Shown: positions 16,838-25,703, numbered from the stretch's first letter. The stretch: DNA of 52,808 nucleotides from an uncultured Prevotellaceae bacterium (GCA_900314715.1 OMWI01000022.1:1-52808); one strand, 5' to 3'. The notes: a model not told the origin generated them from the letters alone. A program made the numbers and translations.

Positions 16838-18172
16838 TTAAAGACTGAAGTTGTTGTTGTCGAGAATCTCGAAACCGCAATAAGGCACGAGGCACTTTGG
16901 AATGCGAATGCCCTCTGACGTTTGGTTGTTCTCGATGATAGCTGCAACGATACGTGGCAATGCGAGCGCAGAACCGTTAAGCGTATGGCAGAGTTCTATC
17001 TTCTTGTCATCAGCATGACGATAGCGACACTTCAAACGATTGGCTTGATAATTGTCGAAATTGCTGACAGACGATACTTCCAACCAACGCTTTTGTGCTT
17101 CTGAATAAACCTCGAAGTCGTAACAGATAGAAGACGTAAATGATTGGTCGCCACCACAAAGCAACAAGATACGATAGGGAAGTTCGAGTTTCTTGAGCAA
17201 TCCCTCTACATGTTCCAACATCTCCTTGTGACTCTCCTTAGAATGCTCAGGCTTATCGATGCGAACGATTTCCACTTTAGAGAATTCGTGCAGACGATTC
17301 AATCCACGAACGTCCTTTCCGTATGAACCAGCTTCACGACGGAAACACTCGGTGTAAGCACAATTCTTGATGGGAAGGTCTTTCTCGTCGAGAATCACGT
17401 CGCGATAGATATTGGTTACGGGAACCTCGGCGGTAGGGATGAGATAGAAATCATCAACCTCACAATGATACATCTGTCCTTCCTTATCGGGAAGTTGTCC
17501 TGTACCATAACCAGATGCAGCGTTTACCACCGTTGGAGGCATGATTTCAGTATAGCCCGACTTGCGAGCTTCATCCAGGAAGAAGTTAATCAATGCTCGT
17601 TGCAAACGTGCACCTTTTCCAATATATACGGGGAATCCTGCGCCCGTGATTTTCACGCCTAAGTCGAAATCAATGAGATTATACTTCTTGGCAAGTTCCC
17701 AATGAGGAAGCTTAGCCTCTGTGTTTTCGGGATTGGCAGTCCAATTGCCTACGGTGTCTTCGGGTGTACATTCCTTCAAGTTGCTCTTCACCACGCGGTT
17801 GTTTTCCGCAGAACGTCCCTCTGGAACTTCATCGTATGGGATATTGGGGATTTGGCAAAGCAGAACGGTCAATTCCTGTTCCGACTTATCCATCATCTCT
17901 TGCAAGTCCTTGTCTTTTTGCTTGAATTCAGCGACTTGTAATTTCACTTGTTCTGCCTCTTCGCGCTTACCTTGTTTCATCAAGGCTCCGATTTGCGCAG
18001 CAAGTTGTTTAGCCTGTTGTTTAGTTTGGTCAAGTTCGCGTTGTGTTTCGCGGCGACGTTTATCTACCGCCAGTACGTTTTCGATAGCTTCGCGAGCACC
18101 TTTAAATTGCTTTTTTTCCAAGCCACGAATGACACGTTCAGTTTCCTCACTGATGAGTTTGAGTGTTAACAT
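16838..18172 (-). CDS. serS: Seryl-tRNA synthetase
   Basis: Class II aminoacyl-tRNA synthetase charging tRNA-Ser in the cytosol. The N-terminal ~115 residues form the long charged coiled-coil arm that contacts tRNA. The catalytic core shows motif 2 (FRREAGSYGKDVRGLNRLHEF) and motif 3 (HTLNGSALALPR). At 444 residues it is slightly longer than E. coli SerRS. It is followed after 36 nt by the FNR-GltD gene and then ttcA, so the three may be co-transcribed. Confidence 0.97.
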   Translation of the reverse strand: MLTLKLISEETERVIRGLEKKQFKGAREAIENVLAVDKRRRETQRELDQTKQQAKQLAAQIGALMKQGKREEAEQVKLQVAEFKQKDKDLQEMMDKSEQELTVLLCQIPNIPYDEVPEGRSAENNRVVKSNLKECTPEDTVGNWTANPENTEAKLPHWELAKKYNLIDFDLGVKITGAGFPVYIGKGARLQRALINFFLDEARKSGYTEIMPPTVVNAASGYGTGQLPDKEGQMYHCEVDDFYLIPTAEVPVTNIYRDVILDEKDLPIKNCAYTECFRREAGSYGKDVRGLNRLHEFSKVEIVRIDKPEHSKESHKEMLEHVEGLLKKLELPYRILLLCGGDQSFTSSICYDFEVYSEAQKRWLEVSSVSNFDNYQANRLKCRYRHADDKKIELCHTLNGSALALPRIVAAIIENNQTSEGIRIPKCLVPYCGFEILDNNNFSL

Positions 18173-18253
18173 ATTGTCGTAATTTTGTTGTTAAATATCT
18201 ATTTCATGCATTCTTTTTCCCCGTGTGGGAGAACAAATGTCATTAAGAATTTG

Positions 18254-18284
18254 CAAAATTACGAAATTTTGACGATTGCACAAA
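18254..18284 (-). promoter_or_regulatory. Bacteroidetes-type promoter for serS
   Basis: On the minus strand TTTG (18284-18281), exactly 19 nt, then TAATTTTG (18261-18254), a full match to TTTG-N19-TAnnTTTG. It leaves an ~80-nt leader before serS. Confidence 0.8.
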
Positions 18285-18370
18285 GCACATGCAAACATTT
18301 TTGAAAGATAGGGTAAATAAAAAATGCCAAAAAGCCGATATTCAACTCTTTGGCACTCGTTTTCGTGTCG

Positions 18371-18444
18371 TGACTCCCGCGGGATTCAAACCCACAACCT
18401 TCTGATCCGTAGTCAGATGCTCTATTCAGTTGAGCTAGGGAGCC
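18371..18444 (-). tRNA. tRNA-Arg (ACG)
   Basis: 74-nt cloverleaf on the minus strand. The acceptor stem GGCTCCC/GGGAGTC contains one G-U pair, the anticodon stem TCTGA/TCAGA closes the loop CTACGGA, giving anticodon ACG, and the T-loop is GGTTTGAATCC-like. No CCA is encoded. Identical to the copy at 18472-18545. Confidence 0.95.
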
Positions 18445-18471
18445 TTCCCTTATGAATGCAACTCTTGAAAG

Positions 18472-18545
18472 TGACTCCCGCGGGATTCAAACCCACAACC
18501 TTCTGATCCGTAGTCAGATGCTCTATTCAGTTGAGCTAGGGAGCC
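18472..18545 (-). tRNA. tRNA-Arg (ACG), second identical copy
   Basis: Identical in all 74 bases to the neighbouring copy, separated by 27 bp (101-bp period), probably a recent tandem duplication. Both lie between htpG and serS. Confidence 0.95.
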
Positions 18546-18679
18546 GTCGCTTTCAATTTTGCGACTGCAAAGGTACTGCCTTTTTTTCAAACAGCCAAAT
18601 ATTTGATGTTTTTTTTTCGTTTTTCTTGCCAATGTGTTCCAAAAACGGCAAGAACACCAAATATGGCTGTTTATAAGGC

Positions 18680-20737
18680 TTATTTAATTAAGTCAACGCT
18701 TCGTTTCAAGAACGCATCGAGGGCTGCACCTTTCAACATACCGTTTTGCAAGAGGGCAAGGTCAATCAGTTGATGAACGATGCTGTTGTTCTTGGCATAG
18801 TCAGCCAATACACCGTTTTTCTTGTCCTTCTGTTCCTGCACGGCCTTTTCGGTATTGCTCTTCTCGTCTTTCTCCTCTTGTGTCAGTTCGTCATACTTCT
18901 TCTTGTCTTGCATCTGACGAATGGCTGCCAAGCGAGCTTCCTGTCCTTTCAGTTCTGCGAGGATTGGTTTCAAAACCTCAGTTGTGTTAGCCTCGGTATC
19001 TTCCAATACCTTCTTCACCAATGCATGGTCGGCATTCAGTACAATTGTGTACATATCAGGCATTTGCGAATAGAATCCCATTCCACTTTGGAATCTGCTC
19101 ATATCCTTCATACGACGCATATATTCGCTTTGCGTGATGATGACGGGTTGCATCTGTTCGCCCAATGATTGTACCTCTACGTGGAATTCCGTCTTCTCAA
19201 TCTTAGGCATTTGAGATTGGAATACCTGTGACAAACTGTCAGTCTGTTCTTCGTTCAACTCCAATTTCTTGGAATCTTCCTTCGGGATAAGGCGGTCGAT
19301 GATGTCTCCGTCAACGCGGGTGAAACGAGTCTTCTCGAATTTCTGTTCCAGCATTTGCGCAACGGGAGTATCTAATTGTCCGTCAAACAACAATACGCTA
19401 TATCCCTTTTGCTTGGCGTTCTCGATGTAACTGTATTCCTCTTCCTTGTTGTTGGCATAGAGATAAACGAGCGTTCCATCCTTGTCGGTTTGCTCACCCT
19501 TAATCAAGTTCTTGTATTCCTCGAAGGTGAAATACTTGCCATCAACGTCCTTGAACAAAGCAAAATCTTTGGCCCTGTCGTAGAAATCGTCTTGTGAGAG
19601 CATTCCGTAGTTGATGAAAATCTTCACGTCGTCCCACTTTTCCTCGTATTCCTTGCGGTTCTCGTTGAAGATGCTCTTCAGACGGTCAGCCACTTTCTTG
19701 GTGATGTAAGTAGAAATCTTCTTCACGTTTGCATCACTTTGCAAATAACTACGACTGACGTTCAGAGGAATGTCTGGTGAGTCGATAACGCCGTGAAGCA
19801 ACGTAAGGAACTCAGGTACAATGCCTTCCACTTGGTCGGTTACGAATACTTGATTGCAATAGAGTTGTATCTTGTTCTTTTGCAAGTCGATGTTGGACTG
19901 AATGCGTGGGAAATAGAGAATACCCGTGAGGTTGAAGGGATAATCAACGTTCAAGTGAATCCAGAACAAAGGTTCGTCTTGCATGGGGTAGAGGGTGCGA
20001 TAGAACGACTTATAATCCTCATCCTTGAGCGTAGAAGGTGTCTTTGTCCACAGAGGCTCCACATTATTTATAATATTATCCTCTTCGGTGTCTTGCATCT
20101 TACCGTCTTTCCACTCTTGTTTCTTGCCAAAAGCAATAGGAACAGCCATGAACTTGCAATACTTGTTCAGCAAGTCTTGAATCTTTTGCTTCTCCAAGAA
20201 CTCCTTGCAATCATCGGCAATGTGGAGGATGATGTCGGTACCACGATCTTCTTTCTTGGCATCTTCGATGGTGAACTCAGGACTTCCGTCGCAAGTCCAA
20301 CGAACGGCTTTTGCGTCTTCTTGATAACTCTTGGTGACGATTTCCACTTTATCGGAAACCATGAATGCAGAATAGAAACCAAGTCCGAAGTGTCCGATGA
20401 TGGCATTTGCGCTATCCTTGTATTTGTCGAGGAAATCAGTAACACCTGAGAAGGCAATCTGGTTGATGTACTTGTCGATTTCCTCAGCCGTCATACCGAT
20501 ACCACGGTCGCTGAAAGTCAAAGTCTTTTTCTTCTCGTCGAGGCTGATGTTTACCTTCAAATCACCTAATTCTCCTTTGAAATCGCCCTTGTCGGCGAGT
20601 GTCTTCATCTTCTGCGTAGCATCTACGGCATTAGACACCATCTCGCGCAAGAATATCTCATGATCGCTATAGAGAAACTTTTTGATGACGGGGAATATAT
20701 TCTCGGTTGTAACCCCGATATTACCTTTTTGTTTCAT
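18680..20737 (-). CDS. htpG: Molecular chaperone HtpG (Hsp90)
   Basis: Bacterial Hsp90, a cytosolic ATP-dependent chaperone of ~685 residues. The N-terminal GHKL ATPase shows EMVSNAVDA, the DRGIGM motif and GHFGLGFYS; middle and C-terminal dimerisation domains follow. The ATG at 20737 (MKQKGNIGVTT) is preferred over an in-frame start 11 codons upstream because it matches the usual N-terminus. Bacteroidetes HtpG is longer than E. coli HtpG (624), as here. No clear standard promoter box was found upstream. Confidence 0.97.
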   Translation of the reverse strand: MKQKGNIGVTTENIFPVIKKFLYSDHEIFLREMVSNAVDATQKMKTLADKGDFKGELGDLKVNISLDEKKKTLTFSDRGIGMTAEEIDKYINQIAFSGVTDFLDKYKDSANAIIGHFGLGFYSAFMVSDKVEIVTKSYQEDAKAVRWTCDGSPEFTIEDAKKEDRGTDIILHIADDCKEFLEKQKIQDLLNKYCKFMAVPIAFGKKQEWKDGKMQDTEEDNIINNVEPLWTKTPSTLKDEDYKSFYRTLYPMQDEPLFWIHLNVDYPFNLTGILYFPRIQSNIDLQKNKIQLYCNQVFVTDQVEGIVPEFLTLLHGVIDSPDIPLNVSRSYLQSDANVKKISTYITKKVADRLKSIFNENRKEYEEKWDDVKIFINYGMLSQDDFYDRAKDFALFKDVDGKYFTFEEYKNLIKGEQTDKDGTLVYLYANNKEEEYSYIENAKQKGYSVLLFDGQLDTPVAQMLEQKFEKTRFTRVDGDIIDRLIPKEDSKKLELNEEQTDSLSQVFQSQMPKIEKTEFHVEVQSLGEQMQPVIITQSEYMRRMKDMSRFQSGMGFYSQMPDMYTIVLNADHALVKKVLEDTEANTTEVLKPILAELKGQEARLAAIRQMQDKKKYDELTQEEKDEKSNTEKAVQEQKDKKNGVLADYAKNNSIVHQLIDLALLQNGMLKGAALDAFLKRSVDLIK

Positions 20738-20808
20738 GTTTTTGAATGTTTTTATTTTGTAATCTTCCAAACATTCTTACAAATAGCGTGCCAAAAAGAA
20801 ATTGGGGG

Positions 20809-20871
20809 AATCAGATAACTCAGAATACTCAGAATAATCTGAATATTCAGAAAACTCAGATTATTCAGAAT
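20809..20871. repeat. 9-bp tandem repeat after glycerate kinase
   Basis: Seven 9-bp units (ANTCAGAAT type, the reverse complement of TTCTGANTN) run from the intergenic gap into the last codons and stop of the glycerate kinase gene. It is the same unit family as the coding array at 15903-15974, in inverted orientation. Confidence 0.9.
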
Positions 20872-21887
20872 ACTCTCCTCAAATTCTCCATCGCATTCTC
20901 CTTCCTCATAGCTTCCTCAATGGAAAGGTGTGGGGGATTGATACAACGGACATCTTGGAAACCTGCTTCAAGTAGCGCTTCCTTATCAGATACTATTCCC
21001 GCCAGCAAGATGGTAGGCACATGATGTAGCTTGGCTCTTTGCATGATAGCGAATGGCAATTTTCCCATGAGCGTTTGACGGTCGCAATGTCCTTCGCCTG
21101 TGATGACGAGGTCGGCATTGGTGAGTATTTGGTCAAAACCTATCATGTCCATCAACAACGTTGCTCCCGAACAACGGTTGGCGTGAAGGTATTGCATGAA
21201 TGCATACCCCAATCCTCCAGCCGCCCCAGCACCAGGAAGTTGAGAACAATCATGACCATGAATGGTTGCTGATTCTTCGGCAAAGATTTGAGCTTGTTGT
21301 TCAAGCTGCTCTACCATCTCTGGTGTTGCTCCCTTTTGTGGAGCGAATGTATAGGCTGCACCGTTTTTTCCGCAAAGAGGATTATCTACATCAGAGGCGA
21401 TGGTAAAAGAATAATCTTCTTGTGTAAGAATATTTAAATAAGGTGTAAGTACTTCTAACATTCCTTTCCCCACATCACTCGTAGCCGAACCGCCAAGACC
21501 GATGATGAATTCATGACAACCTTTTAGCATGGCATCAATGATGATTTCACCCACGCCATAAGTAGTGGCAATGAGCGGATTGCGTTCTTCTTTTTTCAAC
21601 AATGTCAATCCGCAGGCTTGTGCAATTTCTATCACCGCCTTGTTTCCTTCCGTGGCATAGTGAGCATGAATGGAGCGCATGAGTGGGTCGTGGACCAATA
21701 CGACTTGTTCATTCCATTTCAATGTCTCGATGAAAGGAACAATCCATCCCTCACCACCATCGCTGACGGGAATCTGTATAATCTCAGCATCTGGCCAATG
21801 TTCACGAATACCCTCGGCAACGGCTTGGTTTGCCTCGGTAGATGTCATACACCCTTTGAAGGAGTCTATCGCTACGATGATTTTCAT
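20865..21887 (-). CDS. Glycerate kinase
   Basis: GlxK/GarK-family kinase phosphorylating glycerate to 2-phosphoglycerate in the cytosol. The family N-terminus (IVAIDSFKGCMTSTEAN), the SDGGEGW segment, GLGGSATSD and GAGAAGGLGY are all visible. The ATG at 21887 is chosen because it gives the usual N-terminus and sits just below a promoter box; the frame stays open ~77 codons upstream without meaning. At 340 residues it is ~40 shorter than most homologues, mainly at the C-terminus, where the stop codon falls inside the 9-bp repeat array. Confidence 0.93.
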   Translation of the reverse strand: MKIIVAIDSFKGCMTSTEANQAVAEGIREHWPDAEIIQIPVSDGGEGWIVPFIETLKWNEQVVLVHDPLMRSIHAHYATEGNKAVIEIAQACGLTLLKKEERNPLIATTYGVGEIIIDAMLKGCHEFIIGLGGSATSDVGKGMLEVLTPYLNILTQEDYSFTIASDVDNPLCGKNGAAYTFAPQKGATPEMVEQLEQQAQIFAEESATIHGHDCSQLPGAGAAGGLGYAFMQYLHANRCSGATLLMDMIGFDQILTNADLVITGEGHCDRQTLMGKLPFAIMQRAKLHHVPTILLAGIVSDKEALLEAGFQDVRCINPPHLSIEEAMRKENAMENLRRVF

Positions 21888-21892
21888 GTGTG

Positions 21893-21900
21893 CAAAAGTA
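21893..21900 (-). promoter_or_regulatory. Promoter -7 box of the glycerate kinase gene
   Basis: TACTTTTG on the minus strand fits TAnnTTTG but lies only 5 nt from the ATG, implying a leaderless or nearly leaderless transcript, or that the true box is elsewhere. Confidence 0.4.
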
Positions 21901-21909
21901 CGAATAATA

Positions 21910-21941
21910 TTTGAATAATTGTCGGAAACAACGTAACTTTG
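21910..21941 (+). promoter_or_regulatory. Bacteroidetes-type promoter for the flavoprotein gene
   Basis: TTTG (21910-21913), 20 nt, TAACTTTG (21934-21941), 19 nt upstream of the ATG at 21961. Confidence 0.75.
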
Positions 21942-21960
21942 CATCAGAAAAACAAATGAT

Positions 21961-23142
21961 ATGAAAACGGCAATTGTTGGTGGAGGTGCGGCTGGCTTTT
22001 TCTTGGCAATCAATCTCAAGGAGATGATGCCTGAAATGGATGTTTCTATCTTTGAACGAAGCAAACGGGTGTTGGCAAAAGTGGAAATATCGGGTGGAGG
22101 ACGATGTAATTGCACCAATTCGTTCGCTTCCGTGAAGGACTTGAAACTGGTCTATCCACGTGGTCATCAACTCATGAAGCGGTTGTTCAAGGTATTTGAT
22201 TACCATGATGCATACGATTGGTTTGAGCATCATGGTGTTTCGTTGGTGACGCAAGATGATGATTGCGTTTTCCCCATGTCGCAAGATTCGCACACGATTA
22301 TCCAATGCTTCATGCGCGAGGCTCGCAAGCATGATGTACATATCTTTACGGAAAAAAGGATTAAATCTTTAGAGGAGTTGGAAGAGTTTGATTGTGTGGC
22401 AATTACTACAGGCGGTTCTCCTCGAAGGGAAGGTCTACGATGGTTGGAATCATCAGGCGTGAAGATTGTTCCGCCAGTTCCGTCTTTGTTTACCTTCAAT
22501 GTGAATGATGAGGGTTTGCGCTCATTGATGGGAACAGTCATTGAGAATGCTTCGGTGATGATTCCCGCTACGAAGATGAAAGCCAATGGTGCGCTATTGA
22601 TTACGCATTGGGGAATGAGCGGTCCTGCCATCTTGAAATTGTCAAGTTTTGCAGCTCGCTTGTTGCATGAGAATGACTATCGCTTGCCTATTGCCGTAAA
22701 TTGGACGGGGCGGCAGAATGCAGAAGTGATGGAAGAGTTGATGAAATGTATGGTGGAAAATGCACAAAAACAACTCACTAATTTCCGTCCGTTCGACTTG
22801 CCTGGTCGTTTGTGGAATTATTTACTTGAAAAAAGTCTGGGTGCAAGATGCACAAACAGATGGGGAAACTTGAACCAAAAGGAACTCAATCGCTTGGCGA
22901 ATGTCCTTTGCAATGATGTGTATCAAATAGAGGGTAGGGCGGCATTTAAGGATGAGTTTGTTACGTGTGGCGGCATTTCCCTTGATAGTGTCCATCCTCA
23001 GACGTTGGAATGCAAGACGCGCCCACGATTGTATTTCGCTGGCGAGATTTTAGATATCGATGGCATTACTGGAGGTTTCAACTTTCAAGCAGCATGGACT
23101 ACGGCTTATGTCGTGGCACAAGCAATTGCCAAGAAAGAGTGA
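21961..23142 (+). CDS. HI0933/BaiN-family FAD-dependent oxidoreductase
   Basis: A 393-residue flavoprotein. The N-terminal Rossmann fold (IVGGGAAGFFLAINL) is followed by the family signature SGGGRCNCTN (~46-55), and the C-terminus has the second FAD-binding segment (AGEILDIDGITGGFNFQ). The family includes enzymes called NAD(P)/FAD-dependent oxidoreductases and BaiN-like proteins; its substrate is unknown here. It is followed after 24 nt by an MFS transporter gene, so the two may be one transcript. Confidence 0.9.
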   Translation: MKTAIVGGGAAGFFLAINLKEMMPEMDVSIFERSKRVLAKVEISGGGRCNCTNSFASVKDLKLVYPRGHQLMKRLFKVFDYHDAYDWFEHHGVSLVTQDDDCVFPMSQDSHTIIQCFMREARKHDVHIFTEKRIKSLEELEEFDCVAITTGGSPRREGLRWLESSGVKIVPPVPSLFTFNVNDEGLRSLMGTVIENASVMIPATKMKANGALLITHWGMSGPAILKLSSFAARLLHENDYRLPIAVNWTGRQNAEVMEELMKCMVENAQKQLTNFRPFDLPGRLWNYLLEKSLGARCTNRWGNLNQKELNRLANVLCNDVYQIEGRAAFKDEFVTCGGISLDSVHPQTLECKTRPRLYFAGEILDIDGITGGFNFQAAWTTAYVVAQAIAKKE

Positions 23143-23166
23143 TTATAAGAACATAAAAACGAAACA

Positions 23167-24357
23167 ATGAAACAAGATAGGCTTTGGAATGCGAATTATC
23201 TCAAGGTGATGGCAACCAATTTCACGATGTCGTTTGCCTTCTTTTTACTTACGCCCTTGTTGCCACTCTATCTGAGCGAGAACTTTGGTGCTTCAAAAGA
23301 CATGATAGGGTTGGTATTGTCGGGGTATACGATAACGGCATTGTTGATACGACCATTCAGTGGATTCTTGGTTGATAGTTTTCCACGCAAGAAAGTGTTG
23401 CTCATCAGTTTGTTTCTTTACTTTCTCCTTTTCGGAGGTTATTTATTGGCAGGTACGTTGGTGCTTTTTGCCATTGTAAGGACAATGCACGGGGGACCGT
23501 TTGGTGCGTCTACCGTCGCCAATAGTACCGTTGCTATAGACGTATTACCTTCGAGCAGGCGCAATGAAGGCATTGGCTTTTATGGATTGAGCAACAATCT
23601 CGCTACAGCCATTGCTCCCACCATTGGCGTGTTTATATATAAATATGTGCACGATTTCGACTTGTTGTTTTGGATAGCCTTTATCGTTGCTGGCATTGGA
23701 TTGTTTGTGGATTCTACCATCAAGATGCCGCAAAAACAAGTAATGAAGGACAAGAAGGCTCTTTCTCTCGACCGCTTCTTTTTGTTGAAAGGATGGATGT
23801 TAGGCGTTAACATGATATTCTTCGGAATTTGTTATGGCGTTTTGAGTAATTACCTTGCTATCTACGGGAAAGAAATATTGGGAATCACAGGAGGAACGGG
23901 AGCATACTTTATGTTGCTTTCCATCGGATTGATATTGTCGCGTTTACAAGGAGCAAAGGCATTGCGTAAGGGTAAGTTGGTGCAAAATGCAGCAGAAGGA
24001 ATTGTGATTTCTACGATAGGATATACCTTGTTCATCGCTTGTCCGTACGAGATTGGCTATTATGCATCAGCCTTGCTGATAGGATTAGGCAACGGACATC
24101 TATGGCCTGCCTTTCTGAATATGATTATTGGTTTGGCAAAAAACAACGAAAGAGGAACTGCCAATTCCACCTTGCTTACCAGTTGGGATATTGGTATAGG
24201 ATTGGGCGTGTTATTAGGTGGAGTTATCGTTGAGTATTTCGGTTATACCACCGTCTTTTGGTGTGTTGTTGGTGTTCATGTAATAGGGTTGTTGCTTTTT
24301 TTCTTGCAAACAAAAGGATTCTTTCAACAACGTATTTCTTTGAATAATCATCCATGA
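23167..24357 (+). CDS. MFS transporter
   Basis: A 396-residue inner-membrane transporter of the major facilitator superfamily with about 12 hydrophobic segments. The loop 2-3 signature (GFLVDSFPRKKVLL, ~65) and the glycine-rich TM10-11 region (WDIGIGLGVLLGG) are visible. Substrate is unknown; it resembles sugar- or drug-efflux MFS_1 members. The stop overlaps by four bases (ATGA) the start of a broken small gene, suggesting former translational coupling. Confidence 0.9.
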   Translation: MKQDRLWNANYLKVMATNFTMSFAFFLLTPLLPLYLSENFGASKDMIGLVLSGYTITALLIRPFSGFLVDSFPRKKVLLISLFLYFLLFGGYLLAGTLVLFAIVRTMHGGPFGASTVANSTVAIDVLPSSRRNEGIGFYGLSNNLATAIAPTIGVFIYKYVHDFDLLFWIAFIVAGIGLFVDSTIKMPQKQVMKDKKALSLDRFFLLKGWMLGVNMIFFGICYGVLSNYLAIYGKEILGITGGTGAYFMLLSIGLILSRLQGAKALRKGKLVQNAAEGIVISTIGYTLFIACPYEIGYYASALLIGLGNGHLWPAFLNMIIGLAKNNERGTANSTLLTSWDIGIGLGVLLGGVIVEYFGYTTVFWCVVGVHVIGLLLFFLQTKGFFQQRISLNNHP

Positions 24358-24613
24358 TACCGAATATTTCAATATCTTTGACATTGCTAAAGTATCTATC
24401 ACTCGGAAATGCAAAGGAGAGGTACAAAAAATATCTCAGATTACCATTTTTTTAGATACTTTCTTTTCCCGAACTCGCGTGGATAATGTTTCTGCACAAG
24501 TAATAATGAATGAGGAACGCAATTTGTTCCAACAGATCAATCAGACACCTATCGCACAATGGTTTAGGGAGCAGTTTGGATTATCCAAAAAGAGATTCAA
24601 AAGAATGAAATAA
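24354..24613 (+). pseudogene. Frameshifted small gene at a T7 run, coupled to the MFS gene
   Basis: An ATG at 24354 overlaps the MFS stop (ATGA). It encodes 33 codons (MIPNISISLTLLKYL...) to a TAG directly after seven T (24447-24453). In the -1 frame from TTA at 24452 the sequence stays open to the stop at 24611-24613, ending WFREQFGLSKKRFKRMK. Joined, it would be ~86 residues. No family is recognised. It may be a pseudogene, a slippage-controlled gene, or a homopolymer sequencing error. Confidence 0.45.
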
Positions 24614-24708
24614 TACTTTAAGCCTATCCCTTTTTTGAATTTTATTTATTTTGCAGTTGTCTTTCGTTGTTTTTCCATTTTTCTGATTATATTTTAGAAG
24701 GTTTTTTG

Positions 24709-24716
24709 TACTTTTG
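24709..24716 (+). promoter_or_regulatory. Promoter -7 box for the candidate ncRNA/leader
   Basis: TACTTTTG on the plus strand fits TAnnTTTG. Transcription would begin near 24723. No clear -33 element. Confidence 0.5.
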
Positions 24717-24722
24717 TATCGT

Positions 24723-24896
24723 GTTCTCGCAAGAGGAATATCTTATTGCTCAACTTTCTCCTTCGAATCACCATTTCGGAAAAGAAAACGAGCAAAATCC
24801 AAATATGCAGGAGTCGCACACTAAAGCGCAGACTTCTCCATAGTGTATTTGGAGCTTGTGGTGAGCCTGAGAGATATGGTGGAGCTGCGCTTTTTA
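24723..24896 (+). ncRNA. Candidate structured RNA with its own terminator
   Basis: Downstream of the promoter box lie a 5-bp hairpin with a GCAA tetraloop (TTCTC-GCAA-GAGGA, ~24723-24736), a second stem pairing ATTGCTC (~24744-24750) with GAGCAA (~24790-24795), and an 18-bp stem with one mismatch and one bulge (24823-24841 with 24876-24893) that ends in T5. The ~174-nt length, mostly helical form and U-tail fit a small RNA such as a 6S-type RNA. Alternatively it is an attenuating leader of the RDD gene starting 67 nt further. The open frame inside (67 codons, non-ATG start) is probably spurious. Confidence 0.5.
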
Positions 24897-24962
24897 TCTA
24901 TAACTGTTATGGGGCATGCCAAAGAGAAAGAGTATTATTAACAACTTAAACGATGTGTGCAT

Positions 24963-25577
24963 ATGGAAATTGTTTCTTTGGGTCAACGTTTAATCAGTAC
25001 TATTATTGATAAAATAATGATTGCAATCTTTTTTGTGATTATTGCATTTATTTTCTGTGCTGGTGCACCAGGTGCTGAATTAGGCCATTTTGTGTCACAG
25101 CTTGGAATAGAATACAAAAAGATAGAATCAGAAAAGACAATCCATGAACGGAATATCGAAGTAAATGAATGGCTCAAAGAGAACGGTTTTTCGCATAGGA
25201 TGTCTGACGACCAAGACTATGAGCATTACAAAACGATGAAAAACGTTTATGATAAACATGTATGGATATTTGTTGTCGTTAACTTGATTTACTATCTTTT
25301 TTGTGAACTTATTTTCAAGGCTTCGTTAGGGAAAAAGGCTTTGAAATGTAGAATACGGAAGGTTAATGGCAATGACATAGATATTCGGGATGTCTTTACT
25401 CGTACGGGAATTTTAGGAGCACTTCTCTTACTCGCTGTTGCACTTCAGATAACAATGAATCTAAATGGATACATTACGTCGATTCTATTCTTTGCCATCT
25501 TAGACTTTACAGTATTTACTAAACAACATTCTTTGGTTGACAAATATTCAGATACGATAGTTTCAAAGCTTTGTTAG
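24963..25577 (+). CDS. RDD-family membrane protein
   Basis: A ~204-residue inner-membrane protein. Hydrophobic segments lie at about residues 14-32, 99-118, 147-163 and 168-187. The N-terminal GQRLISTIIDKIMI and the GKKALKCRIRKVNG segment before the third membrane helix match the RDD domain (Arg and Asp residues near membrane helices). A long soluble loop (~33-95) is unusual. Function in this family is unclear, with proposed transport roles. ATG at 24963 is preferred; a GTG two codons upstream is possible. Confidence 0.75.
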   Translation: MEIVSLGQRLISTIIDKIMIAIFFVIIAFIFCAGAPGAELGHFVSQLGIEYKKIESEKTIHERNIEVNEWLKENGFSHRMSDDQDYEHYKTMKNVYDKHVWIFVVVNLIYYLFCELIFKASLGKKALKCRIRKVNGNDIDIRDVFTRTGILGALLLLAVALQITMNLNGYITSILFFAILDFTVFTKQHSLVDKYSDTIVSKLC

Positions 25578-25601
25578 AATCCTTCTTATGGAGAAGAAAA
25601 A

Positions 25602-25703
25602 ATGGATAATAACGACACCTATATGTTTGTTCTTATAGGATTGTTCTTTTTGTATTTGTGGGGTAGGAATATTATTGGGGCAATACCTCATGTTTTGGGA
25701 TAG
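25602..25703 (+). pseudogene. Short membrane-peptide frame, probably the 5' part of a frameshifted gene
   Basis: 33 codons (MDNNDTYMFVLIGLFFLYLW...) encode one hydrophobic helix and stop at TAG 25701-25703. The next membrane frame opens in another phase at 25690, overlapping by 14 bp. Together they would give a three- to four-helix protein of ~108 residues, so a +1 frame disruption is likely. Confidence 0.35.

Noticed and set aside
18371-18545. tRNA pair as attachment site of the integrase element
   Set aside because: The integrase lies 17 kb away with core genes between, and no partial tRNA copy is seen near it.
18450-18632. Small open frames over the tRNA genes
   Set aside because: They read through the tRNA-Arg sequences and carry no protein signature.
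20740-20800. Standard promoter for htpG
   Set aside because: No TAnnTTTG at a suitable distance; CTATTTGTAAG is not a good match, so I do not report one.
24746-24949. 67-codon frame upstream of the RDD gene
   Set aside because: It has a non-ATG start and lies across the predicted stems and terminator of the candidate RNA; no protein features.
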